Shown: positions 16,843 to 26,259, counted from the stretch's first letter. The stretch: DNA of 64,000 nt from Dinoroseobacter shibae DFL 12 = DSM 16493 (GCF_000018145.1 NC_009952.1:1798001-1862000); one strand, 5' to 3'. Numbers and translations: made by a program. The notes: a model not told the origin generated them from the letters alone.

Positions 16843-17970
16843 ATGTCCACCCCAGAGTTCACCCTTGGCATCGAGGAGGAATACCTCCTCGTCGACCGCG
16901 ACAGCCTGCAACTTGCCGAGGCGCCCGAGGCCCTCATGGCGGCGTGTCGCGACAAGCTGGAAGGCCAGGTCAGTCCCGAGTTCCTACAATGCCAGATCGA
17001 GATCGGCACCGGAGTCTGCGCCGAAATAGCCGAGGCGCGCGCGGACTTGCGCAAGCTGCGCAGCACGGTCGCGGCGGAGGCTGCGCGCTTCAACCTGGCG
17101 CCCATCGCGGCCTCCTGCCATCCCAGTGCCGACTGGGCCGAACAGCACCATACCGACAAGGACCGCTACAATGACCTGGAAAAGGACCTGGGCGGGGTCG
17201 CGCGGCGTCTGCTGATCTGCGGGATGCATGTGCATGTGGGGCTTGACGATGACGACCTGCGGATCGACCTCTTGCCGCAGTTTTCCTATTTCCTGCCCCA
17301 TCTGCTGGCGCTGTCGTCCTCCTCGCCCTTCTGGAAGGGGCAGGATACGGGGCTGGCCTCCTACCGGCTGACGGTGTTCGACAACCTGCCCCGGACCGGC
17401 CTGCCCCCGGTGTTCAACAGTTGGGCCGAGTACCAGCGCAACATCCATGTGCTGATCGATCTGGGCCTGATCGAGGACAGCTCGAAGATCTGGTGGGATC
17501 TGCGCCCGTCGCACAACTTCCCCACGCTGGAGAGCCGGATCTGCGATGTCTGCCCGCGGCTGGAGGATACCTTGAGCCTGGCCGCCGCGACCCAGGCCCT
17601 AATGCGGATGCTCTGGGGGCTCAAGACGCACAATATGCGGTGGCGCGCCTATGATCGCTTCCTGATTTCGGAGAACCGCTGGCGGGCGCAACGCTACGGC
17701 GCCCGCGGCAGCCTGATCGATTTCGGCCGCGGCGCGGTGGTCGACAGTACCGAGCTGGTCGAGGAGTTGATCGAGCTGATCGGTGCCGATGCGAGGGCCC
17801 TGGGCGGGTTGGCGGAGGTCGAGCGCCTGCGCGAGATCGCTGCGGACGGCTCGAGCGCGGATCGCCAACGCGCTGTACGCCGCGCGGCCCTGGAGGCCGG
17901 GCAGAGCGACGCGGAGGCGATGAACGCCGTGGTGCGCCACCTGATCGAGGAATTCCACCGCGACCTGTGA
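16843..17970 (+). CDS. ybdK: Carboxylate-amine ligase, YbdK/GCS2 family
   Basis: A 375-residue member of the glutamate-cysteine ligase family 2 (YbdK), which joins an amino acid amine to a carboxylate using ATP; weak gamma-glutamyl-cysteine ligase activity is known for the E. coli protein. It opens with [13 protein letters not shown], where GIEEE is the ATP/metal motif, and has [13 protein letters not shown] in the middle and [20 protein letters not shown] further on. Start ATG 16843 gives the standard start; the frame is open far upstream. It stands between mmsA and the valine dehydrogenase operon, with no obvious functional link. Confidence 0.92.
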
Positions 17971-18014
17971 TCGGCCCCTTGGCATCTTGCGCAGGCTCGA
18001 CAGATGGCGTTAAG

Positions 18015-18028
18015 TGAACAAGCGTTCA
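18015..18028. promoter_or_regulatory. Candidate operator before the acyl-CoA dehydrogenase operon
   Basis: TGAAC-AAGC-GTTCA is a perfect 5-bp inverted repeat centred 29 bases before the ATG at 18051. TetR-type regulators of acyl-CoA catabolism often bind such short palindromes. No cognate regulator gene is adjacent. Confidence 0.35.
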
Positions 18029-18050
18029 ATTCAAGGGGAGGAGGCGCGGG

Positions 18051-19196
18051 ATGGATTTTGCACTCAGCGAGGAGCAGTCGGCGATCTTCGACATGGCCCG
18101 CGACTTCGGCGCCGAGAACATCGCGCCCCATGCCCTGGCCTGGGAGAAGGACGGCACCATCCCCAAGACCCTCTGGCCGGAGCTGGCTGCCCTCGGCTTC
18201 GGCGGGCTCTACGTGACCGAGGAAAGCGGCGGATCCGGGCTCAGCCGGCTCGACGCGACGCTGGTCTTCGAGGCGCTGAGCATGGCCTGCCCTTCGGTCG
18301 CGGCCTTCCTGTCGATCCACAACATGTGCGCGGCGATGCTGGACAAGTTCGGCTCCGACGACGTCAAGGCGCGCTTCCTGCCCCCTGCCCTCACCATGGA
18401 AACGGTGTTCAGCTACTGCCTGACGGAGCCCGGGTCGGGTTCGGACGCCGCCGCGCTCAAGACCCGCGCCGAGCGGACCAACGAGGGCTACCGGCTGACG
18501 GGGACCAAGGCGTTCATCTCGGGCGGGGGCTATTCGGATGCCTATATCGTCATGGCCCGCACCGGAGAGGACGGGCCGCGCGGCATCTCGTCCCTGATCG
18601 TGGAGGACGGGGCGCCGGGGCTGTCCTTCGGTGGTCTGGAGGACAAGATGGGCTGGCGCGCGCAGCCCACCCGGCAGGTGCAGCTCGATGACTGCGCGGT
18701 GCCGGCGGCGAACCTTCTGGGCGAGGAAGGCGCGGGCTTTCGCTACGCGATGATGGGGCTCGATGGCGGGCGGCTGAACATCGCGGCCTGTTCGCTCGGG
18801 GCGGCGCAGGCGGCGCTGGACGCGACGGTCGCCTATATGGGCGAGCGCCGGGCCTTCGGCAAACCCATCGACCAGTTCCAGGCCCTACAATTCCGCCTGG
18901 CGGATGCAGAGATCGAGTTGCAGGCCGCCCGCGTCTTCCTGCGCCAGGCCGCGTGGAAGCTGGACCAGGGCGCGCCCGATGCGACCACCCATTGCGCCAT
19001 GGCCAAGAAGTTCGTGACCGAAGCCGGCAGCCGCGTGGCCGACCAGTGCCTGCAGCTTCATGGTGGTTATGGCTACCTCGCAGATTACGGGATCGAGAAG
19101 CTGGTGCGCGACCTGCGGGTGCATCAGATCCTGGAAGGAACCAATGAAATCATGCGCTTGCTGACGGCGCGCGCCCTTCTGGCGGCGCGCCGATGA
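18051..19196 (+). CDS. Acyl-CoA dehydrogenase, probably isobutyryl-CoA dehydrogenase
   Basis: A 381-residue FAD enzyme that desaturates a short branched acyl-CoA. N-terminal helical domain (about 1-115), beta domain with YCLTEPGSGSDAAALKT, and C-terminal helical domain with the catalytic glutamate at about 362 in HQILEGTNEIMR. This Glu position is that of the short/branched-chain (ACAD8-type) group rather than the isovaleryl-CoA group. The operon with 3-hydroxyisobutyryl-CoA hydrolase and 3-hydroxyisobutyrate dehydrogenase points to isobutyryl-CoA (valine) as substrate. GGGGAGGAGG precedes the start. The stop overlaps the next start by four bases. Confidence 0.92.
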   Translation: MDFALSEEQSAIFDMARDFGAENIAPHALAWEKDGTIPKTLWPELAALGFGGLYVTEESGGSGLSRLDATLVFEALSMACPSVAAFLSIHNMCAAMLDKFGSDDVKARFLPPALTMETVFSYCLTEPGSGSDAAALKTRAERTNEGYRLTGTKAFISGGGYSDAYIVMARTGEDGPRGISSLIVEDGAPGLSFGGLEDKMGWRAQPTRQVQLDDCAVPAANLLGEEGAGFRYAMMGLDGGRLNIAACSLGAAQAALDATVAYMGERRAFGKPIDQFQALQFRLADAEIELQAARVFLRQAAWKLDQGAPDATTHCAMAKKFVTEAGSRVADQCLQLHGGYGYLADYGIEKLVRDLRVHQILEGTNEIMRLLTARALLAARR

Positions 19197-20239
19197 GCGA
19201 TATCGCGATCCGTATCGACGGGCGCGCCGGGCGGATCACCCTGAACCGGCCCCGCGCGCTGAACGCGCTGACCTACGAGATGTGCCTGGCGATCGACGCG
19301 GCCCTGCGCGCCTGGGCCGAGGACCCGGAGGTGGCGCTGGTACTGATCGAGGGCGCAGGCGAGAAAGCGTTTTCCGCCGGCGGGGACATCGTCGAGATGT
19401 ACGAGACCGGCACGCGCGGCGATTACAGCTATGGCCGCCGGTTCTGGCGCGACGAGTACCGGATGAACGCGCGGATCGCGGGCTATCCCAAGCCGGTGGT
19501 GTCCTTCCTTCAGGGCTTCACCATGGGCGGGGGCGTGGGCGTCGGATGCCATGGCAGCCACCGGATCGTGGGCGAGACCAGCCAGATCGCCATGCCGGAA
19601 TGCGGCATCGGGCTGATCCCGGATGTGGGGGGGACGTACCTCTTGGCGCGCGCGCCGGGGCGGTTGGGCGAGTATTACGGCATGACCGGGGCTCGGATGG
19701 GACCTGGCGACGCGGTGCTGACCGGCTTTGCCAGCCACTACCTGCCGCAGGCCGATTGGGACGCGGCCAAGGCGGCGCTGGTCGAAACCGGCACCGTGAC
19801 CGAGATGGAGGCCGCCTGCCCCGCCCCGCCCGAGGCCCGCATCGCCCCCTTCTGCGCCGAGATCGACGCGGATTTCAACTATGTCTTCGGTGTGGAGGTG
19901 GAGGCGGCGCTCGACACCCGGGACACCGAGTTTTCGCGCAACGCCCTGCTGGGCCTGCGCCGGGGCGCGCCGCTCTCGACCGCGAGCGCGCTGCACTTGA
20001 TCCGCATGGCACGGGGCTATGCGGACCTGCGCGAGGCTCTGCGGCATGAATACCGCTGGACCTGGCGCGCGGCTGAACATGGCGATTTCATCGAAGGGAT
20101 CCGGGCGCAGGTGATCGACAAGGACCGCACGCCGCGTTGGCAGCACGCCAAACTCGGCAATGTCACGCCCGAGGATGTGCGCGCCATGGTCGCCACCCTG
20201 GGGCCGGATGAATTGACCTTTGAAGGAGAGACGCCATGA
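19193..20239 (+). CDS. 3-hydroxyisobutyryl-CoA hydrolase (crotonase superfamily)
   Basis: A 348-residue crotonase-fold thioesterase releasing 3-hydroxyisobutyrate in valine catabolism. Features that set it apart from ordinary hydratases: AFSAGGDIVEMYE, the oxyanion segment TMGGGVGVGCHGS, MPECGIGLIPDVGGTY, and the C-terminal GDFIEGIRAQVIDKDRTPRW typical of HIBCH. It overlaps both neighbours by four bases (ATGA at 19193 and 20236), so the three genes are translated as a coupled unit. No methacrylyl-CoA hydratase is in the operon; the crotonase at 21173 might serve. Confidence 0.93.
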   Translation: MSDIAIRIDGRAGRITLNRPRALNALTYEMCLAIDAALRAWAEDPEVALVLIEGAGEKAFSAGGDIVEMYETGTRGDYSYGRRFWRDEYRMNARIAGYPKPVVSFLQGFTMGGGVGVGCHGSHRIVGETSQIAMPECGIGLIPDVGGTYLLARAPGRLGEYYGMTGARMGPGDAVLTGFASHYLPQADWDAAKAALVETGTVTEMEAACPAPPEARIAPFCAEIDADFNYVFGVEVEAALDTRDTEFSRNALLGLRRGAPLSTASALHLIRMARGYADLREALRHEYRWTWRAAEHGDFIEGIRAQVIDKDRTPRWQHAKLGNVTPEDVRAMVATLGPDELTFEGETP

Positions 20240-21111
20240 AAATCGGGTTTGTAGGCTTGGGCAACATGGGCGCACCGATGGCGCGCAACCTGGCTGCCGC
20301 GGGCCATGCGGTCACGGGGTTCGACCTGACCGCCCCGGTGCCCGAGGGCGTGACCGGGGCCGCCAGTGCCGCCGAAGCCGCCGCAGGCGCGGAGGTGGTC
20401 ATCACCATGCTGCCCAACGGTGCGATCCTGCGCAGCGTGGCGGCCGAGCTGATCCCGGCCATGGCGCCGGGTGCGGTGCTGCTGGATTGCTCGACCGTGG
20501 ATGTCGAAAGCGCCCGCGCCGTGGCGGCGCAGGCCGAGGCGGCGGGCCTTGGCGCGTTGGATGCGCCCGTCTCCGGCGGGACCGGCGGGGCCGAGGCCGG
20601 CACGCTGACCTTCATGGTGGGGGGCAGTGACGCGGCCTTTGCCACGGCGAGGCCGCTCTTTGATATCATGGGCCAGAAGGCGGTCCATTGCGGCGGGGCG
20701 GGCAATGGCCAGGCTGCGAAGATCTGCAACAACATGATCCTCGGGGTCACCATGGTCGCCACCTGCGAGGGGTTCGCGTTGGCCGACAAGCTGGGCCTCG
20801 ACCGGCAGGCGCTATTTGACGTGGTCTCGACCTCCTCGGGCTACAGCTGGTCGATGAACGTCTACTGCCCCGCGCCCGGGATCGGACCCGAAAGCCCCGC
20901 GGACCGGGACTACGCGCCCGGGTTTGCCGCGGAGCTCATGCTCAAGGACCTGCGCCTGAGCCAACAGGCCGCCGAGGCGGTGGATGCCGACACCCCCACC
21001 GGGGCCACGGCGACCGCCCTTTTCGAGACATTTGTCGAGACCGAGGGCATGGGAAAGAAGGATTTCACCGCGATCCTTCCGCGGTTTGCGGCCAAGGGGC
21101 GCGCGAGCTGA
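20236..21111 (+). CDS. mmsB: 3-hydroxyisobutyrate dehydrogenase
   Basis: A 291-residue NAD-dependent beta-hydroxyacid dehydrogenase that oxidises 3-hydroxyisobutyrate to methylmalonate semialdehyde, the substrate of MmsA. The Rossmann motif GFVGLGNMGAPMARNL opens the protein, DAPVSGGTGGAEAGTL holds the substrate-binding signature, and the catalytic lysine is in GNGQAAKICNN. GGAGA lies eight bases before the ATG. It is the last gene of the three-gene operon; a family 1 repeat follows it at 21121. Confidence 0.95.
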   Translation: MKIGFVGLGNMGAPMARNLAAAGHAVTGFDLTAPVPEGVTGAASAAEAAAGAEVVITMLPNGAILRSVAAELIPAMAPGAVLLDCSTVDVESARAVAAQAEAAGLGALDAPVSGGTGGAEAGTLTFMVGGSDAAFATARPLFDIMGQKAVHCGGAGNGQAAKICNNMILGVTMVATCEGFALADKLGLDRQALFDVVSTSSGYSWSMNVYCPAPGIGPESPADRDYAPGFAAELMLKDLRLSQQAAEAVDADTPTGATATALFETFVETEGMGKKDFTAILPRFAAKGRAS

Positions 21112-21120
21112 GGGGCCTGA

Positions 21121-21170
21121 CGCGGGGGGCCTGCCCCCGCACCCCCGGAGTATTTCGGCAAAGATGAAAG
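21121..21170 (+). repeat. Intergenic repeat, family 1, copy C
   Basis: Contains CCCCCGGAGTATTTCGGCAA and then AGATGAAAG, nearly matching the element at 2844-2892. It fills the 61-base gap between the convergent ends of mmsB and the crotonase gene. Confidence 0.7.
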
Positions 21171-21172
21171 GG

Positions 21173-21949
21173 TCAGCGCCCCTCGAAGGAGGCCGAGCGT
21201 TTTTCCAGAAAGGCCAGCACGCCCTCCTTGAAATCGCGGGTCTCGCCCATCTTGCCCTGAAGCTTCGCCTCCAGCGCCAGTTGCCCGTCGAGATCGTTGT
21301 TGAAACTGTCGCGCAGGGCTTGCTTGACTGCCTCGTAGGCGGCGGTCGGTCCCTTGGCGAGATGGGCCGCACGAGCGCGCCAGACCGCCTCGAATTCCGC
21401 ATCGGGCACAGCCTCCCAGATCATGCCCCAGGCGTCGGCCTGGCGCGCGGTGATCTTGTCGGCGAAAAGCGCGGCTCCCATCGCCTTGGCAAAGCCCATC
21501 TGCCGCGGAAGCCAGTAGGTCCCGCCCGCATCCGGGATCAGGCCGATCCGGGTGAAGGCCTGCAGGAACACCGCACTTTCCGTCGCGATGACCACATCCG
21601 CAGCCAGCGCCAGGTTCGCCCCCGCCCCCGCCGCAGGCCCGTTGACCGCCGCGATGGTCGGCACCGGGCAGTCGAAGATCGCGCGCAGCATGGGCACGTA
21701 TTCGTCGCGCAGGGTTCGTTCGAGATCGAGATTTGCCGCATTAGCCCGGTCGCCCAGGTCCTGGCCCGAGCAGAACGCCCGCCCGGCCCCGGTCATCACC
21801 AGTACCCGCGCCTCCGCCCCGGCGAGCTTCACCGCATCGGTGATCTCGGCACGCATCTGGCTGTTGAGCGCATTCATCACGTCCGGCCGGTTCAGGGTCA
21901 GGACCGCCGCGTCGTCCTCGATGGTCAGGGTGATGGTCTGATAACTCAT
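21173..21949 (-). CDS. Enoyl-CoA hydratase/isomerase family protein (PaaG-like)
   Basis: A 258-residue crotonase-fold protein. The oxyanion segments are GAGRAFCSGQDL and AVNGPAAGAGANLALAAD, followed by FTRIGLIPDAGGTYWLPR with Asp in place of a second Glu, a pattern seen in PaaG (epoxyphenylacetyl-CoA isomerase) and related enzymes. No other phenylacetate genes are present, so the PaaG role is not secured; next to the valine operon it may hydrate methacrylyl-CoA (inference). It converges with mmsB. Confidence 0.85.
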   Translation of the reverse strand: MSYQTITLTIEDDAAVLTLNRPDVMNALNSQMRAEITDAVKLAGAEARVLVMTGAGRAFCSGQDLGDRANAANLDLERTLRDEYVPMLRAIFDCPVPTIAAVNGPAAGAGANLALAADVVIATESAVFLQAFTRIGLIPDAGGTYWLPRQMGFAKAMGAALFADKITARQADAWGMIWEAVPDAEFEAVWRARAAHLAKGPTAAYEAVKQALRDSFNNDLDGQLALEAKLQGKMGETRDFKEGVLAFLEKRSASFEGR

Positions 21950-22039
21950 GGGGCGTGCTCCTGCGCAACCGGTTTGCGGTCACTCTAGCAGGGGCACGCC
22001 CACAGGAAAGCGGAACGCGAGGTCACACGGGCCCGGCAA

Positions 22040-22456
22040 TCACCGGGCCAGGGGGGCGCCCGAAAAGAAATGCGTTTCCGTGTTCCACAGCGGGTGACAG
22101 CTATGCACCACAGTGGCGAAGCTGCGGTTCTCGATCTGGTCCTGCGACGCGTGCAGCTTCCAGGGCCCGAACTCGAAAATGCCGTCGCCCCGGACCTTGG
22201 AGCCTTCGAGAAACACCACGTCGATCACCGAGTAATGGGAGGGCGTGCCGATCCGCCATTCGAGCCGCACGAAGGAGCATTGGCGCTGCCGCACGGAATG
22301 GCCCCAGATCATGCTCCAGCCCGGATCAGACTGCTCGATCCGCGTCAATTGCGTATCGCGTGTCACCGGGAAGAGCCTTCCTTCGACATATCCCCCAACT
22401 TGCTTGGCGAACAGCAGAACCATGCCGCCAAAAACCAAAATCAAGATCCTAGACAC
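22040..22456 (-). CDS. Small membrane-anchored protein at the end of the lysis cassette
   Basis: A 138-residue protein I do not recognise. It begins with a hydrophobic segment (ILILVFGGMVLLFAKQVG, about 4-21) that is a signal anchor or signal peptide; the rest is soluble and presumably periplasmic, with no repeat or catalytic motif. Its start overlaps the end of the XhlA-like gene by eight bases, which makes it the fourth gene of the lysis cassette. A spanin-like or accessory role would fit the position but is not shown by sequence. Confidence 0.6.
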   Translation of the reverse strand: MSRILILVFGGMVLLFAKQVGGYVEGRLFPVTRDTQLTRIEQSDPGWSMIWGHSVRQRQCSFVRLEWRIGTPSHYSVIDVVFLEGSKVRGDGIFEFGPWKLHASQDQIENRSFATVVHSCHPLWNTETHFFSGAPLAR

Positions 22457-22655
22457 CGATCAACCCCCCTTTCAGAGCATAGGCAATGACACCGAGGACG
22501 AAGGCGCCCACGATCAGCCGGACCAGCCATTTCAACGTGTCCTCTATGGAGGTCAGCCGGTTCTCGACATTGAGCCGATGGACCTCTTCCACCGCGTTCC
22601 GGGTTTCGAGAATGTTCAGCCGGTTCTCGATGCTGCGCGCCCATTCATCCCCCAT
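22449..22655 (-). CDS. XhlA-like phage lysis accessory protein
   Basis: A 68-residue protein with an N-terminal amphipathic coiled coil (WARSIENRLNILETRN, then VHRLNVENRLTSIEDTLKWL) and one C-terminal membrane helix (LIVGAFVLGVIAYALKG). This plan (coiled coil then a C-terminal anchor) is that of XhlA/haemolysin-type lysis proteins. The ATG at 22655 is chosen because GGAGG lies seven bases upstream; GTG at 22661 would leave no spacing. It overlaps the holin gene end and the start of the next gene. Confidence 0.65.
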   Translation of the reverse strand: MGDEWARSIENRLNILETRNAVEEVHRLNVENRLTSIEDTLKWLVRLIVGAFVLGVIAYALKGGLIGV

Positions 22656-23166
22656 GACCACGCCTCCATTCTGCCAAGGCAGCGTTGTCTTCGGAGCCAG
22701 CGGCCGGGACCTCGTCGGGCGGGGTATCTGGCGCGGACAACCGCGCCATGGCCACGGTGTTGGCGATCGAGCGCTGGAAATCCTGGGTTTTCGACTGATG
22801 CCGTGCGCCGAAATAGAAAGACACGATCGCCCCCAGCAGCCACCAGAGCGGCTCGGGCACCAGTGCCATGCCGGCCATGCGCGCCGCGAACCAGTCCGGG
22901 TCGGTCATGGCCGACACGAAGAGCCCCAGCGTCCCGAAGGCCAGCGCCGGGCGCGGCACCCGGTTGAGCCCGTCGATGACCCGGTCGAAGCGGCTCGCCC
23001 GGTTGCCCGCGAACTCGGCCGCGAACTGCGCCAGCGCCCCGGTGGTCAGGGCGTGCTCGCGCTGCGCACCTGCCTCGGCGTTTTCACGGAACACCTCGAC
23101 CGTGTCCTTGACCACGTTACGGCCGCCGCCGAACACGAAGGAAAAAACCCGCTCGATCACCCCCAT
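22645..23166 (-). CDS. Holin family protein (gene-transfer-agent type)
   Basis: A 173-residue protein. A soluble start (MGVIERVFSFVFGGGRNVVK) and an amphipathic stretch are followed by hydrophobic segments at about 80-100 (PALAFGTLGLFVSAM) and 108-135 (AGMALVPEPLWWLLGAIVSF), the pattern of the three-helix holin family associated with Rhodobacterales gene transfer agents. It overlaps the endolysin gene by ten bases, as holin-endolysin pairs often do. It would make holes in the inner membrane for the muramidase. Confidence 0.8.
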   Translation of the reverse strand: MGVIERVFSFVFGGGRNVVKDTVEVFRENAEAGAQREHALTTGALAQFAAEFAGNRASRFDRVIDGLNRVPRPALAFGTLGLFVSAMTDPDWFAARMAGMALVPEPLWWLLGAIVSFYFGARHQSKTQDFQRSIANTVAMARLSAPDTPPDEVPAAGSEDNAALAEWRRGHGG

Positions 23167-23768
23167 GACGCGGTCCGGGCGCGATGCTCGGCCTCCGTCA
23201 GGTGAAAGCGCGGCGAGATGAACTCCTCGGCGCGGGTGATCCAGCCGCCCTTGCCGCCATCCTTGCGCCTGGCGTATTTGCGCGAGGCGGCGCGGCGGTC
23301 GGCAATGCGGTAATAGTAATTGCGCCGGGCGATCCCGTAGGCATCCACCAGGTGCGACGGGGCCGCGTCATGGGCCGCATGGGCCGCCTTGGCGGTCTGC
23401 GGACCGATGGCACCGTCCACCGACACGTCCAGCCCCATGTCCCGCAGCAGCCGCTGCAGGATCCGCACGGCGTTGCTGCCGGCATTGACATACATGTCGA
23501 ACACCGTGGCATGGAGCGCCTCAGGGAGCAGCCCGATCTTCGGCGCCTCGAAATAGCGTTTGACGAAAATCTCTTCGGCCTGTGCGCGGCTCAGCTTTTT
23601 CACGTCCTGGGGCGTGATCGTGCCGTCGCCGGTCAGGTCGAGCCCGAGCCGCCGCATGGTATGGATCGTAACACCGTACTTGGTCGCGCCACCGGGATCG
23701 TCGGGGTCGTTCACATACCCGCCTTCGCGGGCCACGATTTCCTTGGCGAGGTGTTGGACATTGCGCAC
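23157..23768 (-). CDS. Glycoside hydrolase 108 endolysin (N-acetylmuramidase)
   Basis: A 203-residue peptidoglycan muramidase. The GH108 catalytic motif EGGYVNDPDDPGGATKYG (about 15-32) contains the general-acid Glu. A peptidoglycan-binding-3 region follows (about 95-180: NAVRILQRLLRDMGLDVSVD, then GAIGPQTAKA). There is no signal peptide, so export depends on the neighbouring holin. In Rhodobacter capsulatus a similar endolysin-holin pair releases gene transfer agent particles and lies away from the capsid cluster; no capsid genes are seen here either. Confidence 0.9.
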   Translation of the reverse strand: MRNVQHLAKEIVAREGGYVNDPDDPGGATKYGVTIHTMRRLGLDLTGDGTITPQDVKKLSRAQAEEIFVKRYFEAPKIGLLPEALHATVFDMYVNAGSNAVRILQRLLRDMGLDVSVDGAIGPQTAKAAHAAHDAAPSHLVDAYGIARRNYYYRIADRRAASRKYARRKDGGKGGWITRAEEFISPRFHLTEAEHRARTASWG

Positions 23769-23877
23769 CGCATGCCCTCCTGAACTGGTTAAAGTCCGGG
23801 AGAGTGTCCAAAAAAGCAGTTAATTTCGATCAAGCCCTGCGCGCGCAGGGCGTTGCATGACGCACAGCCGGGAGGGA

Positions 23878-24360
23878 TCAGGAACCGCTGGCCCCGCCGT
23901 AGCCGCCGTCCGCATCGGTCGCGTTCGGATCCTTGTAGACCCCCTGCTCCTTGAGCGCATCGACGACTTCCTTCGGCATGTAGGTCTCGTCGTGGCGTGC
24001 GAGCACCTCGGTCGCCATGAACACGCCGTTCTGCATCGACCCCAGCGCCACGGTGCCCTCGTTTTCGCCAAAGAGATCCGGCAGAACGCCAGTGTAGCTG
24101 ACCGGGATGGACGCGCCGCCGTCGGTCACCATGAAGGTGGTTGTCTCGGACTCGCCGCGCACCAGAGTGCCCTCTTCTACAAGACCGCCGATGCGAAACA
24201 CCTCGGACTCGGGCGGCGGCGCTTCTGCCACTTCGCTGGGCGAGCGGAAGAAGTTGATCCCGTCGCGCATGGCCGTGCCGATCATGATGGTCGCAATGGT
24301 CAGCGCCACGGCCGCGATGGCGATGATCTGGATCCGGCGTTTCTTCTTCAGACCACGCAT
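23878..24360 (-). CDS. ccmE: Cytochrome c maturation heme chaperone CcmE
   Basis: A 160-residue periplasmic heme chaperone anchored by one N-terminal helix (about 9-30, IQIIAIAAVALTIATIMIG) after a basic start. The OB-fold core has FRIGGLVEEGTLVRG and YTGVLPDLFGENEG, and the heme-binding motif ARHDETYMP places covalent heme at His123, with Tyr127 nearby. The C-terminal tail is Gly/Ala-rich. It lies just downstream of argC on the same strand; no other ccm genes are in the window. Confidence 0.95.
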   Translation of the reverse strand: MRGLKKKRRIQIIAIAAVALTIATIMIGTAMRDGINFFRSPSEVAEAPPPESEVFRIGGLVEEGTLVRGESETTTFMVTDGGASIPVSYTGVLPDLFGENEGTVALGSMQNGVFMATEVLARHDETYMPKEVVDALKEQGVYKDPNATDADGGYGGASGS

Positions 24361-24375
24361 GGCCGCCTCCGTCGC

Positions 24376-25401
24376 TCAGGGAAAGACGGGGGTCATCATC
24401 AGCCCCGTCGTCTCTTCAATATCTAACATGAGGTTGGCGTTCTGCAACGCCTGACCGGAGCTGCCCTTGGTCAGGTTGTCGAGCGCGGCGATGACCACGG
24501 CGCGACCCGGAATGCGGTCCCGCACCACGCCGATATGCACGAAATTGGAGCCGCGCACATGCCGGGTGGACGGATGCTCGCCCTCGGGCAACATGACCAC
24601 GAAAGGCTCGTCCTCATAGGCGTCCGCCAGCGCATCGTAGATCTCGGTCGCCTCACCTTTTACATAAACAGTCGCCAGTATCCCCCTGTTTGCAGGGAGT
24701 AAATGCGGCGTGAACTGCACCTTGATCTCGCGCCCGGCAAGGGCCGAAAACTCCTGGTCGAACTCGCCAAGATGCCGGTGCATGCCCCCCACCGCATAGG
24801 CATGGGCCCCCTCCGACAACTCCGCATGGAGCAGGTTTTCCTTGAGCGACCGCCCCGCCCCGGAGACCCCGGTTTTCAGGTCGATGATGATCTCGTCCAG
24901 GTCGATCACCCCAGCCGCGATAAGGGGTCGCAGGGCGTATTGGCCGGTCGCCGCGTTGCAGCCGGTCCCCGCCACCAGCCGCGCATCGCGGATTTGTTCG
25001 CGGTAGAACTCCGTCAGCCCGTAGACCGCCTCGGCCTGCAGATCGAGGGCCGCGTGCGGGCCGCCGTACCATTTGGCATAAGCCTCCGGGTCGCGCAGCC
25101 GGAAATCCGCGGATAGATCCACGATCTTCACCGACTTGGGCAAGGCCGCGATGACGCTCTGGCTCGTGGCGTGGGGCAGCGCACAGAACACAAGGTCCAC
25201 ACCACCGAAATCGATATCGTCGATCTTCACCAGCGCCGGCAGGTCGAGATGGCGCAGATGCGGAAACACCGCGCCCATGGTCTGGCCCGCCTTGCGGTCC
25301 GCCGACAAGGCCGTGATCCGCATCCTGGGATGGGTGGCGATGAGGCGCACAAGCTCCGCTCCGGTGTACCCGGACGCGCCCAGAATCGCGATATTGTACA
25401 T
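24376..25401 (-). CDS. argC: N-acetyl-gamma-glutamyl-phosphate reductase
   Basis: A 341-residue NADPH-dependent enzyme of arginine biosynthesis, reducing N-acetylglutamyl phosphate to the semialdehyde. The Rossmann motif [13 protein letters not shown] is at 8-20, and the catalytic Cys148 is in [12 protein letters not shown]. Length and start match long-type ArgC proteins. It lies between murI and ccmE on the same strand; the gaps of 36 and 15 bases suggest one transcript. Confidence 0.96.
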   Translation of the reverse strand: MYNIAILGASGYTGAELVRLIATHPRMRITALSADRKAGQTMGAVFPHLRHLDLPALVKIDDIDFGGVDLVFCALPHATSQSVIAALPKSVKIVDLSADFRLRDPEAYAKWYGGPHAALDLQAEAVYGLTEFYREQIRDARLVAGTGCNAATGQYALRPLIAAGVIDLDEIIIDLKTGVSGAGRSLKENLLHAELSEGAHAYAVGGMHRHLGEFDQEFSALAGREIKVQFTPHLLPANRGILATVYVKGEATEIYDALADAYEDEPFVVMLPEGEHPSTRHVRGSNFVHIGVVRDRIPGRAVVIAALDNLTKGSSGQALQNANLMLDIEETTGLMMTPVFP

Positions 25402-25437
25402 GGTCTTCCTCGTCTCAGATCCCGCCTCGCGGCGCGC

Positions 25438-26259
25438 CTACAGGGGTTCGACGGCGCGAAACTCGATCTTGCGCCGCAGAAACTGCGTGGCCTTGTTGGA
25501 AACCGACTTCGGGTCGCCCGTGGTCAGGAACCCCGGCTCCGCCCCGAGACCCAGCATGTCCGGATGCCGTGTCAGGTAATCCGCCAGGCTCTCGGCCACA
25601 AGCTGCGCCTGGCTGTAGACCTTCACATCCGCGCCAAGGGCATCCTGGAATACGTCCTGCATCAACGGGTAGTGCGTGCAGCCAAGGATCGCAGCCTCGG
25701 GATGTGGCATCCGGCGCTTCAGCGCCTCGACATGGGAGCGTACGAGCGCTTCGGCCAGGATCATGTCGCCATCCTCGATGGCATCCACGACACCGCCACA
25801 GGGCTGCGCCTCCACATCGACGCCGATGGCGCGGAAGGCCAGCTCACGCTGGAACGCCCGGCTTGACACTGTGGCGGGGGTGGCGAAAAGGGCCACATGC
25901 TTGATCGCCACCTCGCGGGGCGGGGAGTTATCGCCCCATTGCCGTTCGGTCAGCGCCTCGATCAGCGGTACGAAAACCCCCAGCACGCGCTTGTCTGACG
26001 GCACCCAGCTTTCCTGCATCCGGCGCAATGCGGCCGCCGAGGCCGTGTTGCACGCCAGGATCACCAGGTCGCAACCTTCGTCCCACAGGCGCGACACCGC
26101 CCCCGTGGTCAGCTCGTAGACATCCTCTGCATCCCGCACGCCGTAGGGCGCATGCAGGTTGTCGCCGTAATAAACGAACGGCACCTCCGGCAGGCGCCGG
26201 GACACCGCATCCAGCACCGTCAGCCCGCCAAGGCCGCTATCGAACACACCGACTGCCAT
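25438..26259 (-). CDS. murI: Glutamate racemase
   Basis: A 273-residue cytoplasmic enzyme supplying D-glutamate for peptidoglycan. The two catalytic cysteines are Cys70 in VILACNTAS and Cys194 in [10 protein letters not shown], with the opening [11 protein letters not shown]. Its ATG overlaps the stop of the upstream acyltransferase by one base (TGATG), so the two are translationally coupled. Confidence 0.94.
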   Translation of the reverse strand: MAVGVFDSGLGGLTVLDAVSRRLPEVPFVYYGDNLHAPYGVRDAEDVYELTTGAVSRLWDEGCDLVILACNTASAAALRRMQESWVPSDKRVLGVFVPLIEALTERQWGDNSPPREVAIKHVALFATPATVSSRAFQRELAFRAIGVDVEAQPCGGVVDAIEDGDMILAEALVRSHVEALKRRMPHPEAAILGCTHYPLMQDVFQDALGADVKVYSQAQLVAESLADYLTRHPDMLGLGAEPGFLTTGDPKSVSNKATQFLRRKIEFRAVEPL

